NCBI GenBank assembly: GCA_036339395.1
Contig: JAYZBD010000093.1
Span: forward strand, 1-12,143
DNA length: 12,143 bases
Direction of reading: 5' to 3'
Origin: SP202 sp036339395
Lineage (GTDB): Bacteria; Planctomycetota; Phycisphaerae; Phycisphaerales; SM1A02
Of the stretch, positions 6,078-12,143 are shown in pieces (the first letter of the stretch is position 1; every line of letters starts with the position of its first letter). The notes beneath the pieces are model-generated. The model was not told the DNA's origin, did no database searches, and saw only the letters and a program-made list of their open reading frames with translations. The position numbers were made by a program, and so were the translations under genes.

Positions 6078-8765
6078 ATGAGCAGCAACGATCCATTCAA
6101 CACGCGCAAGGTGATCGAAACGCCACTTGGATCACGAACGATCAGTTCGCTTGCAGCGCTCCAGGAAACCGGGCGAATCGGCGACCTGTCCAGGGTTCCC
6201 TATTCCATCAAGATCCTGCTTGAGGCGTGCCTTCGGCATTGCGACGGTCACACCGTCACGGAAGAGGACGTCGAGACGCTGGGTCGTTACGACGCATCCA
6301 GCGTGCAGCCTGTTGAAATACCCTTCATACCAAGTCGAGTGGTACTGCAGGACTTCACCGGCGTGCCTGCCATCGTCGACCTTGCAGCCATGCGTTCGGC
6401 CATCGTGGACATGACCGGGGACGCGGCCAATGCCTCGAAGGTCAATCCACTTGTCCGCTGCGACCTGGTGATCGACCATTCCGTCCAGGTCGATGCATTC
6501 AATTCGGCGACGGCATTGACGATCAACTCGAACAAGGAGTTCGAACGGAACCAGGAGCGCTACGAGTTTCTCAAGTGGGGCCAGTCGGCCTTCGACAACT
6601 TCCAGGTCGTGCCGCCGGCGACGGGCATCATCCACCAGGTCAACCTCGAATACCTGGCGAAGGTGACCTGGGACAATGGTTCAGAGCTCTATCCGGACTC
6701 GCTTGTCGGTACGGATTCACATACCACGATGATCAACGGCCTGGGCGTACTGGGGTGGGGAGTCGGCGGCATCGAGGCGGAAGCCTGCATGCTCGGCCAG
6801 CCCATCTACATGCTCGTGCCCGAGGTGGTGGGCTTCAAGTTCACCGGAGCCCTGCCCGAGGGGTCGACCGCGACGGACCTTGTCCTGCGGGTTACCCAGA
6901 TGCTTCGCGAGCATGGAGTCGTCGGGAAGTTCGTCGAGTACTTTGGCCCCGGGCTGGGTTCGATGCCCCTGGCCAATCGCGCCACCATTGCCAACATGTC
7001 ACCCGAGTACGGCGCGACCATGGGCTACTTCCCCGTGGACGAGATGACGCTTCGCTACATGAACCTGACCGGCAGGGACGAGGCGCTGATCAAGACGGTC
7101 GAACAGTACACGAAGGCACAGGGCCTCTGGCATGACCCAGCCGCGGACGTGGTCTATTCCTCGACACTCGAGCTTGACCTTGCAACGGTCGAGCCGGCCC
7201 TCGCCGGACCCAAGCGGCCACAGGATCGTATTGCACTTTCGTCCATGAAGTCGCAGTGGAGCCATGACATGGCCCAGGTACTTGCACCCGATAGAGATGC
7301 AGGCGCATCAGCCGATGTCGACATCGATGGGGATCATTTTGAATTGGACGACGGTGATGTCGTCATTGCGGCCATCACGAGTTGCACGAATACGAGCAAC
7401 CCGGATGTCATGGTTGCCGCGGGTCTGCTGGCTCGCAACGCGCGTGAGCGGGGTTTGAACAGGAAGCCCTGGGTCAAGACATCCCTTGCCCCGGGCTCGA
7501 AGGTCGTAACGGAATACCTGGAGCGAAGTGGCCTGCTTGATGATCTGGAGGCCGTGGGCTTCTACGTCGTCGGCTACGGGTGCACGACATGCATCGGCAA
7601 CTCCGGTCCATTGCCCGAGCCGATTCACGAGGCGATCCAGGGCAATGACCTTGTTGCCACGTCCGTGCTCAGTGGCAACCGGAACTTCGAAGGACGTATC
7701 AGCCCGGATGTCCGTGCCAACTACCTGGCATCACCACCCCTCGTCGTTGCCTATGCATTGGCAGGCTCCGTGGACATGGATCTGTCCACCGAGGCGATCG
7801 GCGCCGATACCGACGGCAACGAGGTCTTTCTGAAGGACATCTGGCCGACCCAGGCCGAGATCGACGAGGTCGTACAGGCCAGCCTCGGTCGCGACCAGTT
7901 CATCGAGCAGTACTCGGATGTCTATACCGGCTCCGATGAATGGCGGGCCATCGAAACCAGCGGTGGAGAGGTCTTCGACTGGTCTGATGAAAGCACATAC
8001 ATCCACAGGCCTCCCTTCTTCGAAGGGATGACATCGGAGCTCCCCGGGATCAATCCTGTCACGGATGCACGCGTGCTGTGCCTGCTCGGGGATTCCGTGA
8101 CGACGGATCACATATCACCAGCAGGAGCCATCGGCGCTGATTCGCCAGCCGGGCTGTGGCTGAAGGAACATGATGTGCCTGTAAGCATGTTCAACAGTTT
8201 CGGTTCACGCAGGGGAAATGATCTTGTAATGACACGTGGTACCTTCGGGAATATTCGTGTTCGAAACCAACTGGCCCCCGGTACGGAGGGTGGCTGGACA
8301 ACCGATTTCACCGATGGGAAGGTCAAGTCGATCTTCGAAGCCAGTTGCAGTTACAGGGATTCGGGAACACAACTGGTCGTTCTTGCAGGCAAGGACTACG
8401 GGATGGGGTCTTCACGAGACTGGGCGGCCAAGGGCACCTTCCTCCTGGGTGTTCGGGCGGTCATCGCCGAAAGTTACGAGCGAATCCATCGAAGCAACCT
8501 CGTCGGGATGGGCGTGGTTCCACTGCAGTTCAAGGACGGCGAGTCTGCATCGTCACTCGGGCTGGACGGAACCGAGACCTTCCAGGTCGATCTTCACAAC
8601 GACATGTCGCCACGCCAGGATGTCCTGGTCGAAGCGATGCGGGAGGATGGCTCGAGCGTCGAGTTCTCCACGACGTTCCGGGCGGATACACCGGTCGAGA
8701 TCGAGTACCTCGCCAATGGTGGCATCCTGCATACCGTTCTTCGACGAATGGCGTCAGGTTCCTGA
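6078..8765 (+). CDS. acnA: Aconitate hydratase A (TCA cycle)
   Basis: Interconverts citrate and isocitrate through cis-aconitate with a [4Fe-4S] cluster, in the cytoplasm. From ATG 6078 the protein is 895 residues, close to the 891 of E. coli AcnA. Cluster ligands are C436 (AITSCTNTSNPDVM), C502 and C505 (GYGCTTCIGNSG), one residue offset from E. coli. Other family motifs are SLVGTDSHTTMINGLGVLGW near residue 215, the swivel-domain start DSVTTDHISPAG, and GMGSSRDWAAKG, which contributes substrate-binding Ser and Arg. The start was chosen because GAAGAGGA lies just upstream; ATG 6048 is in frame but would add ten atypical residues. Full length with no lesion visible. IRP/AcnA-type proteins can bind RNA when the cluster is lost, but nothing here shows that. 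Confidence 0.97.
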   Translation: MSSNDPFNTRKVIETPLGSRTISSLAALQETGRIGDLSRVPYSIKILLEACLRHCDGHTVTEEDVETLGRYDASSVQPVEIPFIPSRVVLQDFTGVPAIVDLAAMRSAIVDMTGDAANASKVNPLVRCDLVIDHSVQVDAFNSATALTINSNKEFERNQERYEFLKWGQSAFDNFQVVPPATGIIHQVNLEYLAKVTWDNGSELYPDSLVGTDSHTTMINGLGVLGWGVGGIEAEACMLGQPIYMLVPEVVGFKFTGALPEGSTATDLVLRVTQMLREHGVVGKFVEYFGPGLGSMPLANRATIANMSPEYGATMGYFPVDEMTLRYMNLTGRDEALIKTVEQYTKAQGLWHDPAADVVYSSTLELDLATVEPALAGPKRPQDRIALSSMKSQWSHDMAQVLAPDRDAGASADVDIDGDHFELDDGDVVIAAITSCTNTSNPDVMVAAGLLARNARERGLNRKPWVKTSLAPGSKVVTEYLERSGLLDDLEAVGFYVVGYGCTTCIGNSGPLPEPIHEAIQGNDLVATSVLSGNRNFEGRISPDVRANYLASPPLVVAYALAGSVDMDLSTEAIGADTDGNEVFLKDIWPTQAEIDEVVQASLGRDQFIEQYSDVYTGSDEWRAIETSGGEVFDWSDESTYIHRPPFFEGMTSELPGINPVTDARVLCLLGDSVTTDHISPAGAIGADSPAGLWLKEHDVPVSMFNSFGSRRGNDLVMTRGTFGNIRVRNQLAPGTEGGWTTDFTDGKVKSIFEASCSYRDSGTQLVVLAGKDYGMGSSRDWAAKGTFLLGVRAVIAESYERIHRSNLVGMGVVPLQFKDGESASSLGLDGTETFQVDLHNDMSPRQDVLVEAMREDGSSVEFSTTFRADTPVEIEYLANGGILHTVLRRMASGS

Positions 8766-8816
8766 GGGAACCGACTTCAGTCGATCACGCTGCTGCCTTC
8801 TGGGGGAGGCCGTCCT

Positions 8817-8898
8817 GCGCACGGGGTGCGCGTTGAAGGCATGGTGTCGTGCATGCCCCGAGACGCTTCGAGGGGGACGGCCATGGTCCGGCTCGAAG
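8817..8898. terminator. Hairpin cluster between convergent genes, possible bidirectional terminator
   Basis: Three inverted repeats lie in the 152 nt between acnA and the convergent small gene. They are GCGCAC-GGG-GTGCGC at 8817-8831, GGCATG/CATGCC at 8838-8857, and CTTCGAG/CTCGAAG at 8866-8898 with an inner GGAC/GTCC. None is followed by a T-run on either strand, so intrinsic termination is uncertain. Their place between convergent genes is the main argument. Confidence 0.35.
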
Positions 8899-8917
8899 GG
8901 CCTCGCGTGTGACCCGG

Positions 8918-9109
8918 TCAGGCCTCGATGGCTTCGAAATCTCCGGAATAGGAGAAGTCATTCCAGGTGTCTGCTTCCGCGTCGATGCCCTCGTTCATTG
9001 CAAGCTGTGCATCGATCTGGATCGCGAGAAGTTGACGAACGCGTTCCTTGCTGCGATCGGCTTCTTCAAGCATAGCCGTGTCAATATGATCATTACGCTT
9101 GTTCAACAT
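8918..9109 (-). CDS. Small acidic protein overlapping the sigma-factor gene, function unknown
   Basis: A frame of 63 residues starting MLNKRNDHIDTAMLEEADRS and ending GDFEAIEA. It is predicted cytoplasmic: no signal peptide, membrane segment or Cys pair. The middle (LEEADRSKERVRQLLAIQIDAQLAMNEG) looks helical and the C-terminal third is acidic with aromatic residues. ATG 9109 lies inside the last codons of the sigma-factor gene, overlapping it by 17 nt, which suggests translational coupling; ATG 9127, six codons earlier, is an alternative. Its position just downstream of a sigma factor invites the guess of a sigma-binding partner, but no known anti-sigma motif (zinc-binding HxxxCxxC or membrane anchor) is present. 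The product is not recognised. Confidence 0.5.
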   Translation of the reverse strand: MLNKRNDHIDTAMLEEADRSKERVRQLLAIQIDAQLAMNEGIDAEADTWNDFSYSGDFEAIEA

Positions 9110-9659
9110 GATTATGCATCCGTTCATTGAGTCGTTCGAGTCCCGAGGAAGCCCACGCTTCCACCAGGCCCGTGGTGACTCCCATTCGAAGTGACGCTTC
9201 TTCCATTGACAGGCCCTCGGCAATCAACAGCCGAAGGGTCCGTCTCTGATCGGTCGAGAGCTTGGTAAGCGCTCGGCCAAGAACCCTCAGGTGCCGCGTC
9301 GTTGCAGGCTGGGGGTGTTGGTTCAAGTTCATGAGACGCCCGTGTGTCCAGGTAGTGCCGCTTTGAAAGGCATCCAGTGCATGGCGTATTCGAAGGAGTG
9401 GCCTGTAGCGACGCCTGAGCAGTTCGCGGCCCATCCTGTACAAGGTTGATTCAATCGAGGGGTGATCCCTGACTGCAATGCCGTCGGAGAGTTCCAGGAA
9501 GACTTCCTGGCAGAGTTCCTCGCATTCACTTGGCGGTGTATACCGCCTCATGTAGCAGTAGAGATTCTCATAGTGCTTCTCAAAAAGTCGCATGATGGTC
9601 TTGATGGGTTCTGGGGATTGCACGGTTCGCTCCTCGTTCATCGCGACAGTTCTCTCCAT
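9093..9659 (-). CDS. Sigma-70 family RNA polymerase sigma factor, ECF-like
   Basis: A 188-residue protein with the two-domain layout of extracytoplasmic-function sigma factors, which direct RNA polymerase to stress-response promoters. Region 2 spans about 24-93: LFEKHYENLYCYMRRYTPP, then ECEELCQEVFLELSDG, then STLYRMGRELLRRRYR. Region 4 spans about 127-180: LGRALTKLSTDQRRTLRLL, then EGLSMEEASLRMGVTTGLVEAW, a helix-turn-helix. The linker is about 35 residues. ATG 9659 gives the longest protein; ATG 9641 (residue 7) is equally possible, with GGAG about 11 nt upstream. The downstream small gene overlaps its end. No transmembrane or zinc-type anti-sigma gene is adjacent, so the ECF group and signal are unknown. 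Family level is secure. Confidence 0.9.
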   Translation of the reverse strand: MERTVAMNEERTVQSPEPIKTIMRLFEKHYENLYCYMRRYTPPSECEELCQEVFLELSDGIAVRDHPSIESTLYRMGRELLRRRYRPLLRIRHALDAFQSGTTWTHGRLMNLNQHPQPATTRHLRVLGRALTKLSTDQRRTLRLLIAEGLSMEEASLRMGVTTGLVEAWASSGLERLNERMHNHVEQA

Positions 9660-10175
9660 TCTGCTGTGCCCCGTCCACCAGGATCTATTTCAAGCCAAGG
9701 TGTCAACAGGGATGTCCATCCGTACACGTTCGGATGCGTTCGATCGCCTGTCTTGATCGTGTGGAGCAGGATCCGTTCGAACTACCACCGCCGGCACCGT
9801 GTCCTGCGAGGGAGTCGGTGGAAGCCAGAATCGAGGGTTGTGTGTAGCTGGGGAAGGGATCGTGCTGCTCATCGTTCACTCCAGATCCATGGCGGATCAA
9901 CAGGAGGATCAACAAGGGGGGGATTCCTTTCGAGAAGTCGGAAAAAAAACGTGATGACGATTGACCTGCAAATCCCTCCTGATGAGCTGAAAAGTACTCC
10001 TGCCTCAGTGCATTCTCATTCCAGGTACTCGACTTTCCGGAGGCAAACAGGACCTGAAGCCTGCTGGACACGTTGCCGAGCCCATTCCCTGGTGCCACTG
10101 ACAGTCGCAGAGGCACGGTATGGAAGCACACATGGGCCAGGAGGGCCCTGGGGACGGCTGAATGGAATAGCAGGT
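9660..10175. other. 516-nt region without a convincing gene
   Basis: This separates the divergent sigma-factor and small-protein genes and should contain both promoters, but I could not pick either with confidence. Visible items are a near-perfect 12-nt tandem repeat GGATCAACAGGA/GGATCAACAAGG (9894-9917), a run of seven G next to it, an A8 tract near 9942-9949, and a weak inverted repeat CCAGG/CCTGG near 10138-10152. Composition is less codon-like than in the flanking genes. I see no tRNA, RNase P, tmRNA or SRP RNA signature. Confidence 0.6.
9690..9872 (-). CDS. Possible small proline-rich ORF upstream of the sigma-factor gene
   Basis: A 60-codon frame beginning MSSTIPSPATHNPRF and ending MDIPVDTLA. 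GGAG lies about 7 nt before the ATG, a better ribosome-binding site than those of most genes here, and the stop is 30 nt before the sigma-factor start, as for an upstream operon member or leader ORF. Against it: low complexity, modest GC preference at codon position three, no recognised family, and an overlapping longer frame on the same strand. It may be noncoding. Confidence 0.22.
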   Translation of the reverse strand: MSSTIPSPATHNPRFWLPPTPSQDTVPAVVVRTDPAPHDQDRRSNASERVRMDIPVDTLA

Positions 10176-10514
10176 ATGAAAAACGAGAACCTTATCCAGC
10201 AGTGGATCGACCATTGCACGCCACGCCAACGCGTGCGATTGGCAAACCGAGTCCAGGATGAGTTGGCAGCTGCTCGACGAAGGCGAATGGAACAGGAAGG
10301 GGGGCCGAGTCCTACGCAGATCATGTCGACGGTTCTGTTTGTCGAGTGTGCTACGGACCTGGACCTGCGTCCATTGGAACTTCATGGACTCATGAGTGAT
10401 CCAAGGGAACAGAGCCTTGAAGCGGTTGTGAACCTGGCGATGATGCAGTTGTCGACCAGTACCGATCCCGAGGACCTGGGCATCGAATCCCGATCGGCCG
10501 CATCATCATCCTGA
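10176..10514 (+). CDS. Small hypothetical protein, 112 residues
   Basis: Begins MKNENLIQQWIDHCTPRQRVRLANRVQ and ends in a Ser/Ala tail (SRSAASSS). The N-terminal half is basic and helical, with ELAAARRRRMEQEGG near residues 29-43. The second half contains STVLFVECATDLDLRPLELHGLM and LEAVVNLAMMQLSTST. There is no signal peptide or membrane helix, so it is probably cytoplasmic. The frame is open far upstream, but the codons before 10176 look noncoding; the ribosome-binding site before this ATG is weak. It lies 89 nt before comF on the same strand. I do not recognise a family; the length and a clean stop favour a real gene. Confidence 0.55.
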   Translation: MKNENLIQQWIDHCTPRQRVRLANRVQDELAAARRRRMEQEGGPSPTQIMSTVLFVECATDLDLRPLELHGLMSDPREQSLEAVVNLAMMQLSTSTDPEDLGIESRSAASSS

Positions 10515-10603
10515 CTTGACCGAGCCTGCAGGCTGTCACCGCATGCACTGGCGATTGTGCAGACTTCTGCAGGTCTGCAGCACATCCACGCAATACTCTC
10601 CGT

Positions 10604-11383
10604 GTGCATGCATTTCGATGGCGAATTCGACGCCTGGTACGACAACTTGACAATGCTGCAGGGGAATGGATCGGGTGGTCTCGTCTTCCACTTGGAATCG
10701 AACCTGTCCCTGCCGACCCACTGGTCTGCTGGTGCATCCGTTGCGGCAGCAGCGTCGGTACAGGTGAAGCAACCGAGTCGGGCTGTCATCGATGCCGGAA
10801 TAGGGATCTCCCTTTTTCAGCGGTTGTACGCCTGGGTTGCCTGGAGGCCGAACTTCGATCCCTGCTTCTTGGTTTGAAATACAGCGGCTGGTGGGAGGTG
10901 GCCCAGCCGCTGGGGCGGATGCTTGCTGACCGCTTGAGACCGGTACTGGGAGATTCCTTGCACACATCGGTCATCGTGCCGATGCCGATGCCAGCGGTGA
11001 GGCGACTTGTTCGTGGCATCGATCATGCGGGCCTCCTGGCCTCGGCTATTGGAAAGCACTTGAAACGACCTGTGTGCAGGGAACTGAAAATGGCCAGGTG
11101 CAGGCCGCAGGCAGCGGTCAGTTTCAGTGAACGAAGTCGGGCTCCACTTGGTCGGATTCGACTCCGAGTTCATCCCTACTTCAATACCGGCAGGTATTTA
11201 CGAGGGAGGACAATCGTCCTGGTTGACGACATTCTTACATCAGGGAGGACATCAATGGCCGCCGCTGGCTGTCTCACTACATTGCATCCCTCGCAGTTGA
11301 TACTTGCCGTTGGAGCAGTTCGCGACGGCAAGACCCCTCGTTGGACTGCCTGGCGTTCAAAAAAGAGCCTTTCAGAGCCTTGA
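10604..11383 (+). CDS. comF: ComF-like phosphoribosyltransferase (DNA-uptake associated)
   Basis: A ComF/GntX-type protein, part of the natural-transformation machinery in competent bacteria, where ComF supports handling of incoming single-stranded DNA. Numbered from GTG 10604 (259 residues), it has a Cys-rich zinc-finger-like N-terminus (C44xxC47 and C61xxC64), LLLGLKYSGWWEVAQPLGRMLADRL (87-111), VPMPMPAVRRLVRGIDHAGLLA (125-146), the Q-to-ER segment PQAAVSFSERSRAPLGR (168-184), and the PRPP-loop IVLVDDILTSGRTS (204-217). The start is uncertain: no clear Shine-Dalgarno sequence precedes GTG 10604. No other competence gene is nearby. Its stop lies 5 nt before the -35 element of the rRNA promoter, with no intervening terminator. 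Catalytic activity of ComF proteins is generally unproven. Confidence 0.87.
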   Translation: MHAFRWRIRRLVRQLDNAAGEWIGWSRLPLGIEPVPADPLVCWCIRCGSSVGTGEATESGCHRCRNRDLPFSAVVRLGCLEAELRSLLLGLKYSGWWEVAQPLGRMLADRLRPVLGDSLHTSVIVPMPMPAVRRLVRGIDHAGLLASAIGKHLKRPVCRELKMARCRPQAAVSFSERSRAPLGRIRLRVHPYFNTGRYLRGRTIVLVDDILTSGRTSMAAAGCLTTLHPSQLILAVGAVRDGKTPRWTAWRSKKSLSEP

Positions 11384-11388
11384 ATGCC

Positions 11389-11417
11389 TTGACGGGGCCC
11401 CTGAAGGGGGATATCTT
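11389..11417 (+). promoter_or_regulatory. Candidate rRNA operon promoter
   Basis: TTGACG at 11389-11394 (five of six to the -35 consensus), a 17-nt spacer and TATCTT at 11412-11417 (four of six to the -10). The predicted start is near 11424, about 397 nt before mature 16S. An A-run at 11359-11364 lies near -60 and could act as an UP-like element. The spacer contains CCCC-TGAA-GGGG. It is the best promoter match I found in the window and sits upstream of the boxA element, as expected for rrn. Confidence 0.65.
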
Positions 11418-11422
11418 CTCCC

Positions 11423-11441
11423 TCTTGCCTTTTGGGCAAGA
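11423..11441 (+). other. Hairpin at the predicted 5' end of the rrn transcript
   Basis: TCTTGCC and GGCAAGA pair over 7 bp around a TTTTG loop. It begins at the predicted transcription start, so the nascent rRNA leader would carry a 5'-terminal hairpin. No T-run follows, which argues against a comF terminator. Confidence 0.45.
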
Positions 11442-11467
11442 CCGGCGTGTGTTCTGCGCGCCCTTGA

Positions 11468-11479
11468 GCTCTTTGAAAA
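11468..11479 (+). promoter_or_regulatory. boxA antitermination element of the rrn leader
   Basis: GCTCTTTGAAAA closely matches bacterial rrn boxA (TGCTCTTTAACA in E. coli, TGCTCTTTGAAAA in Gram-positives), bound by NusB/NusE to prevent Rho-dependent termination of untranslated rRNA. It lies about 45 nt after the predicted start and about 345 nt before 16S. Confidence 0.75.
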
Positions 11480-11820
11480 GTGAACAGACGGTAAGCCGCG
11501 AGGGTGTGACCTGCATCCGCCGCCTCACGAGGGCGTCGGTTGTTGGATCCCAGTGGTGCGATTTGTTTCACAGCGGTCGCATCACGAACATCCTCTCGTG
11601 AACCTTGAATCTTGTCGATTCAGTGGACATGACTCATGTCGCCCCCCCTAGGGGCGGCGGGTTAGTGATGTTCAAATAAATCCAGGGTGCCTTAGCCGAC
11701 ACCTTGGCATCAAGTACTGAACTTGATGATGACCATTAGGCCGGGTTTCGACCCGGCCGAATGCCAAGGCAAATTTCTTCTTCGGAAGATTCCGCCGCCT
11801 TCGGGCGACGACAATCATTT
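11480..11820 (+). ncRNA. Structured 16S rRNA leader
   Basis: No gene is seen between boxA and 16S; the segment is rich in inverted repeats. In order: GTGGTGCGA/TCGCATCAC (11553-11585, one G-U pair), TCACGA/TCGTGA (11582-11601, overlapping the previous stem), TGAATC/GATTCA (11606-11622), GACATG/CATGTC (11626-11640), GCCCC/GGGGC (11641-11655), a three-way junction at 11702-11769, and hairpins at 11776-11789 and 11796-11807. These probably guide rRNA processing and early folding. The 3' processing partner lies beyond the window. Confidence 0.65.
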
Positions 11821-12143
11821 CAATTGAAGAGTTTGATCCTGGCTCAGATTGAACGCTGGCGGCATGGTTAAAACATGCAAGTCGAACGATGAAAGCCCCT
11901 TCGGGGGTGCATGAAGTGGCGTAAGGACTAGTAATGCGTTCCTACGTACCCTTAGGTTGAGGATAGCCCCGGGAAACTGGGTGTAATACTCGATAATGTC
12001 TACGGACCAAAGACTTCGGTCGCCTTTGGAGCGAGGAACGTCCTATCAGGTTGTTGGTGAGGTAACGGCTCACCAAGCCAAAGACGGGTAGCGGGTGTGA
12101 GAGCATGACCCGCAGTATCGGGACTGAGACACTGCCCGGACTC
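11821..12143 (+). rRNA. rrs: 16S ribosomal RNA, 5' part (partial)
   Basis: The small-subunit rRNA gene begins near 11821: AATTGAAGAGTTTGATC aligns with the E. coli 5' end, followed by the universal 27F site and GAACGCTGGCGGC. The 323 nt present cover the first two variable regions and stop in ACTGAGACACTGCCCGGACTC, equivalent to about E. coli position 330. GGCGGCATGG and AAACATGCAAGTCGAACG resemble Phycisphaerae. The V1 hairpin has a CCCC-TTCG-GGGG stem. The exact 5' end is set by analogy; no tRNA or 23S is visible in the window. Confidence 0.98.

Noticed and set aside
9701..9706. Perfect TTGACA (minus strand) upstream of the sigma-factor gene
   Set aside because: No -10-like hexamer lies 16-18 nt downstream; the nearest AT-rich stretch is only 11 nt away.
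9980..10000. CTGATGAGCTGAAA resembling a hammerhead ribozyme core
   Set aside because: Only 3 nt separate CTGATGA from GAAA, so there is no stem II, and no stems I or III could be drawn around it.
9703..10131. 142-codon minus-strand frame in the gap before the sigma factor
   Set aside because: Low-complexity Ser/Gly/Arg content, no motif, no good ribosome-binding site; probably chance, though the overlapping 60-codon frame was kept at low confidence.
10524..10578. GCCTGCAGGC palindrome and GCAGAC/GTCTGC hairpin before comF
   Set aside because: Short, with no T-run and no promoter context; not enough to call a terminator or operator.
1..12143. CRISPR arrays, insertion sequences, tRNA genes, phage or defence genes
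   Set aside because: Scanned by eye for direct-repeat arrays, transposase motifs, tRNA cloverleaf signatures and known defence domains; none seen.

Overview
The window looks like chromosomal DNA from a planctomycete of the class Phycisphaerae, or a close relative. The clues are a partial 16S rRNA gene with a planctomycete-like 5' end (GGCGGCATGG, then AAACATGCAAGTCGAACG), moderately GC-rich genes, and several secreted proteins ending in a dockerin-like module with the pattern DLLxVIxxWG followed by a near-terminal Cys. That module is common in Phycisphaerae. The assignment is by inspection; no database search was possible.

Layout. (1) Positions 1-4286, minus strand: a tightly packed run of exported-protein genes in the order ASST-like sulfotransferase, FG-GAP propeller, HAF-repeat protein, and probably the first codons of a fourth gene cut by the window edge. 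(2) Positions 4388-8765: an O-methyltransferase gene (minus) divergent over 38 nt from a serine O-acetyltransferase (plus), followed by aconitase acnA (plus). These link to SAM-dependent methylation, cysteine synthesis and the TCA cycle. (3) Positions 8918-9659, minus strand: an ECF-like sigma factor whose 3' end overlaps a small gene of unknown function. (4) Positions 9660-10175: about 500 nt without a convincing gene. (5) Positions 10176-11383, plus strand: a small orphan protein and a ComF-like phosphoribosyltransferase. (6) Positions 11389-12143: an rRNA transcription unit with a good sigma-70 type promoter, a boxA antitermination element, a roughly 400-nt highly structured leader, and the first 323 nt of 16S rRNA.

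How the genes fit together. The dockerin-tagged trio is probably co-expressed and displayed or assembled outside the cell through a shared C-terminal module. The middle block is housekeeping metabolism. The sigma factor with its overlapping partner may be a small regulatory unit. The rrn leader carries the usual antitermination signal plus an unusual number of stem-loops, including a three-way junction and three UUCG loops just before 16S.

I see no CRISPR array, insertion sequence, tRNA, phage gene or obvious defence system. The less explained parts are the dockerin array with its conserved Cys tail, the sigma factor with its overlapping small gene, and the rrn leader architecture. I do not see evidence for a clearly new system.
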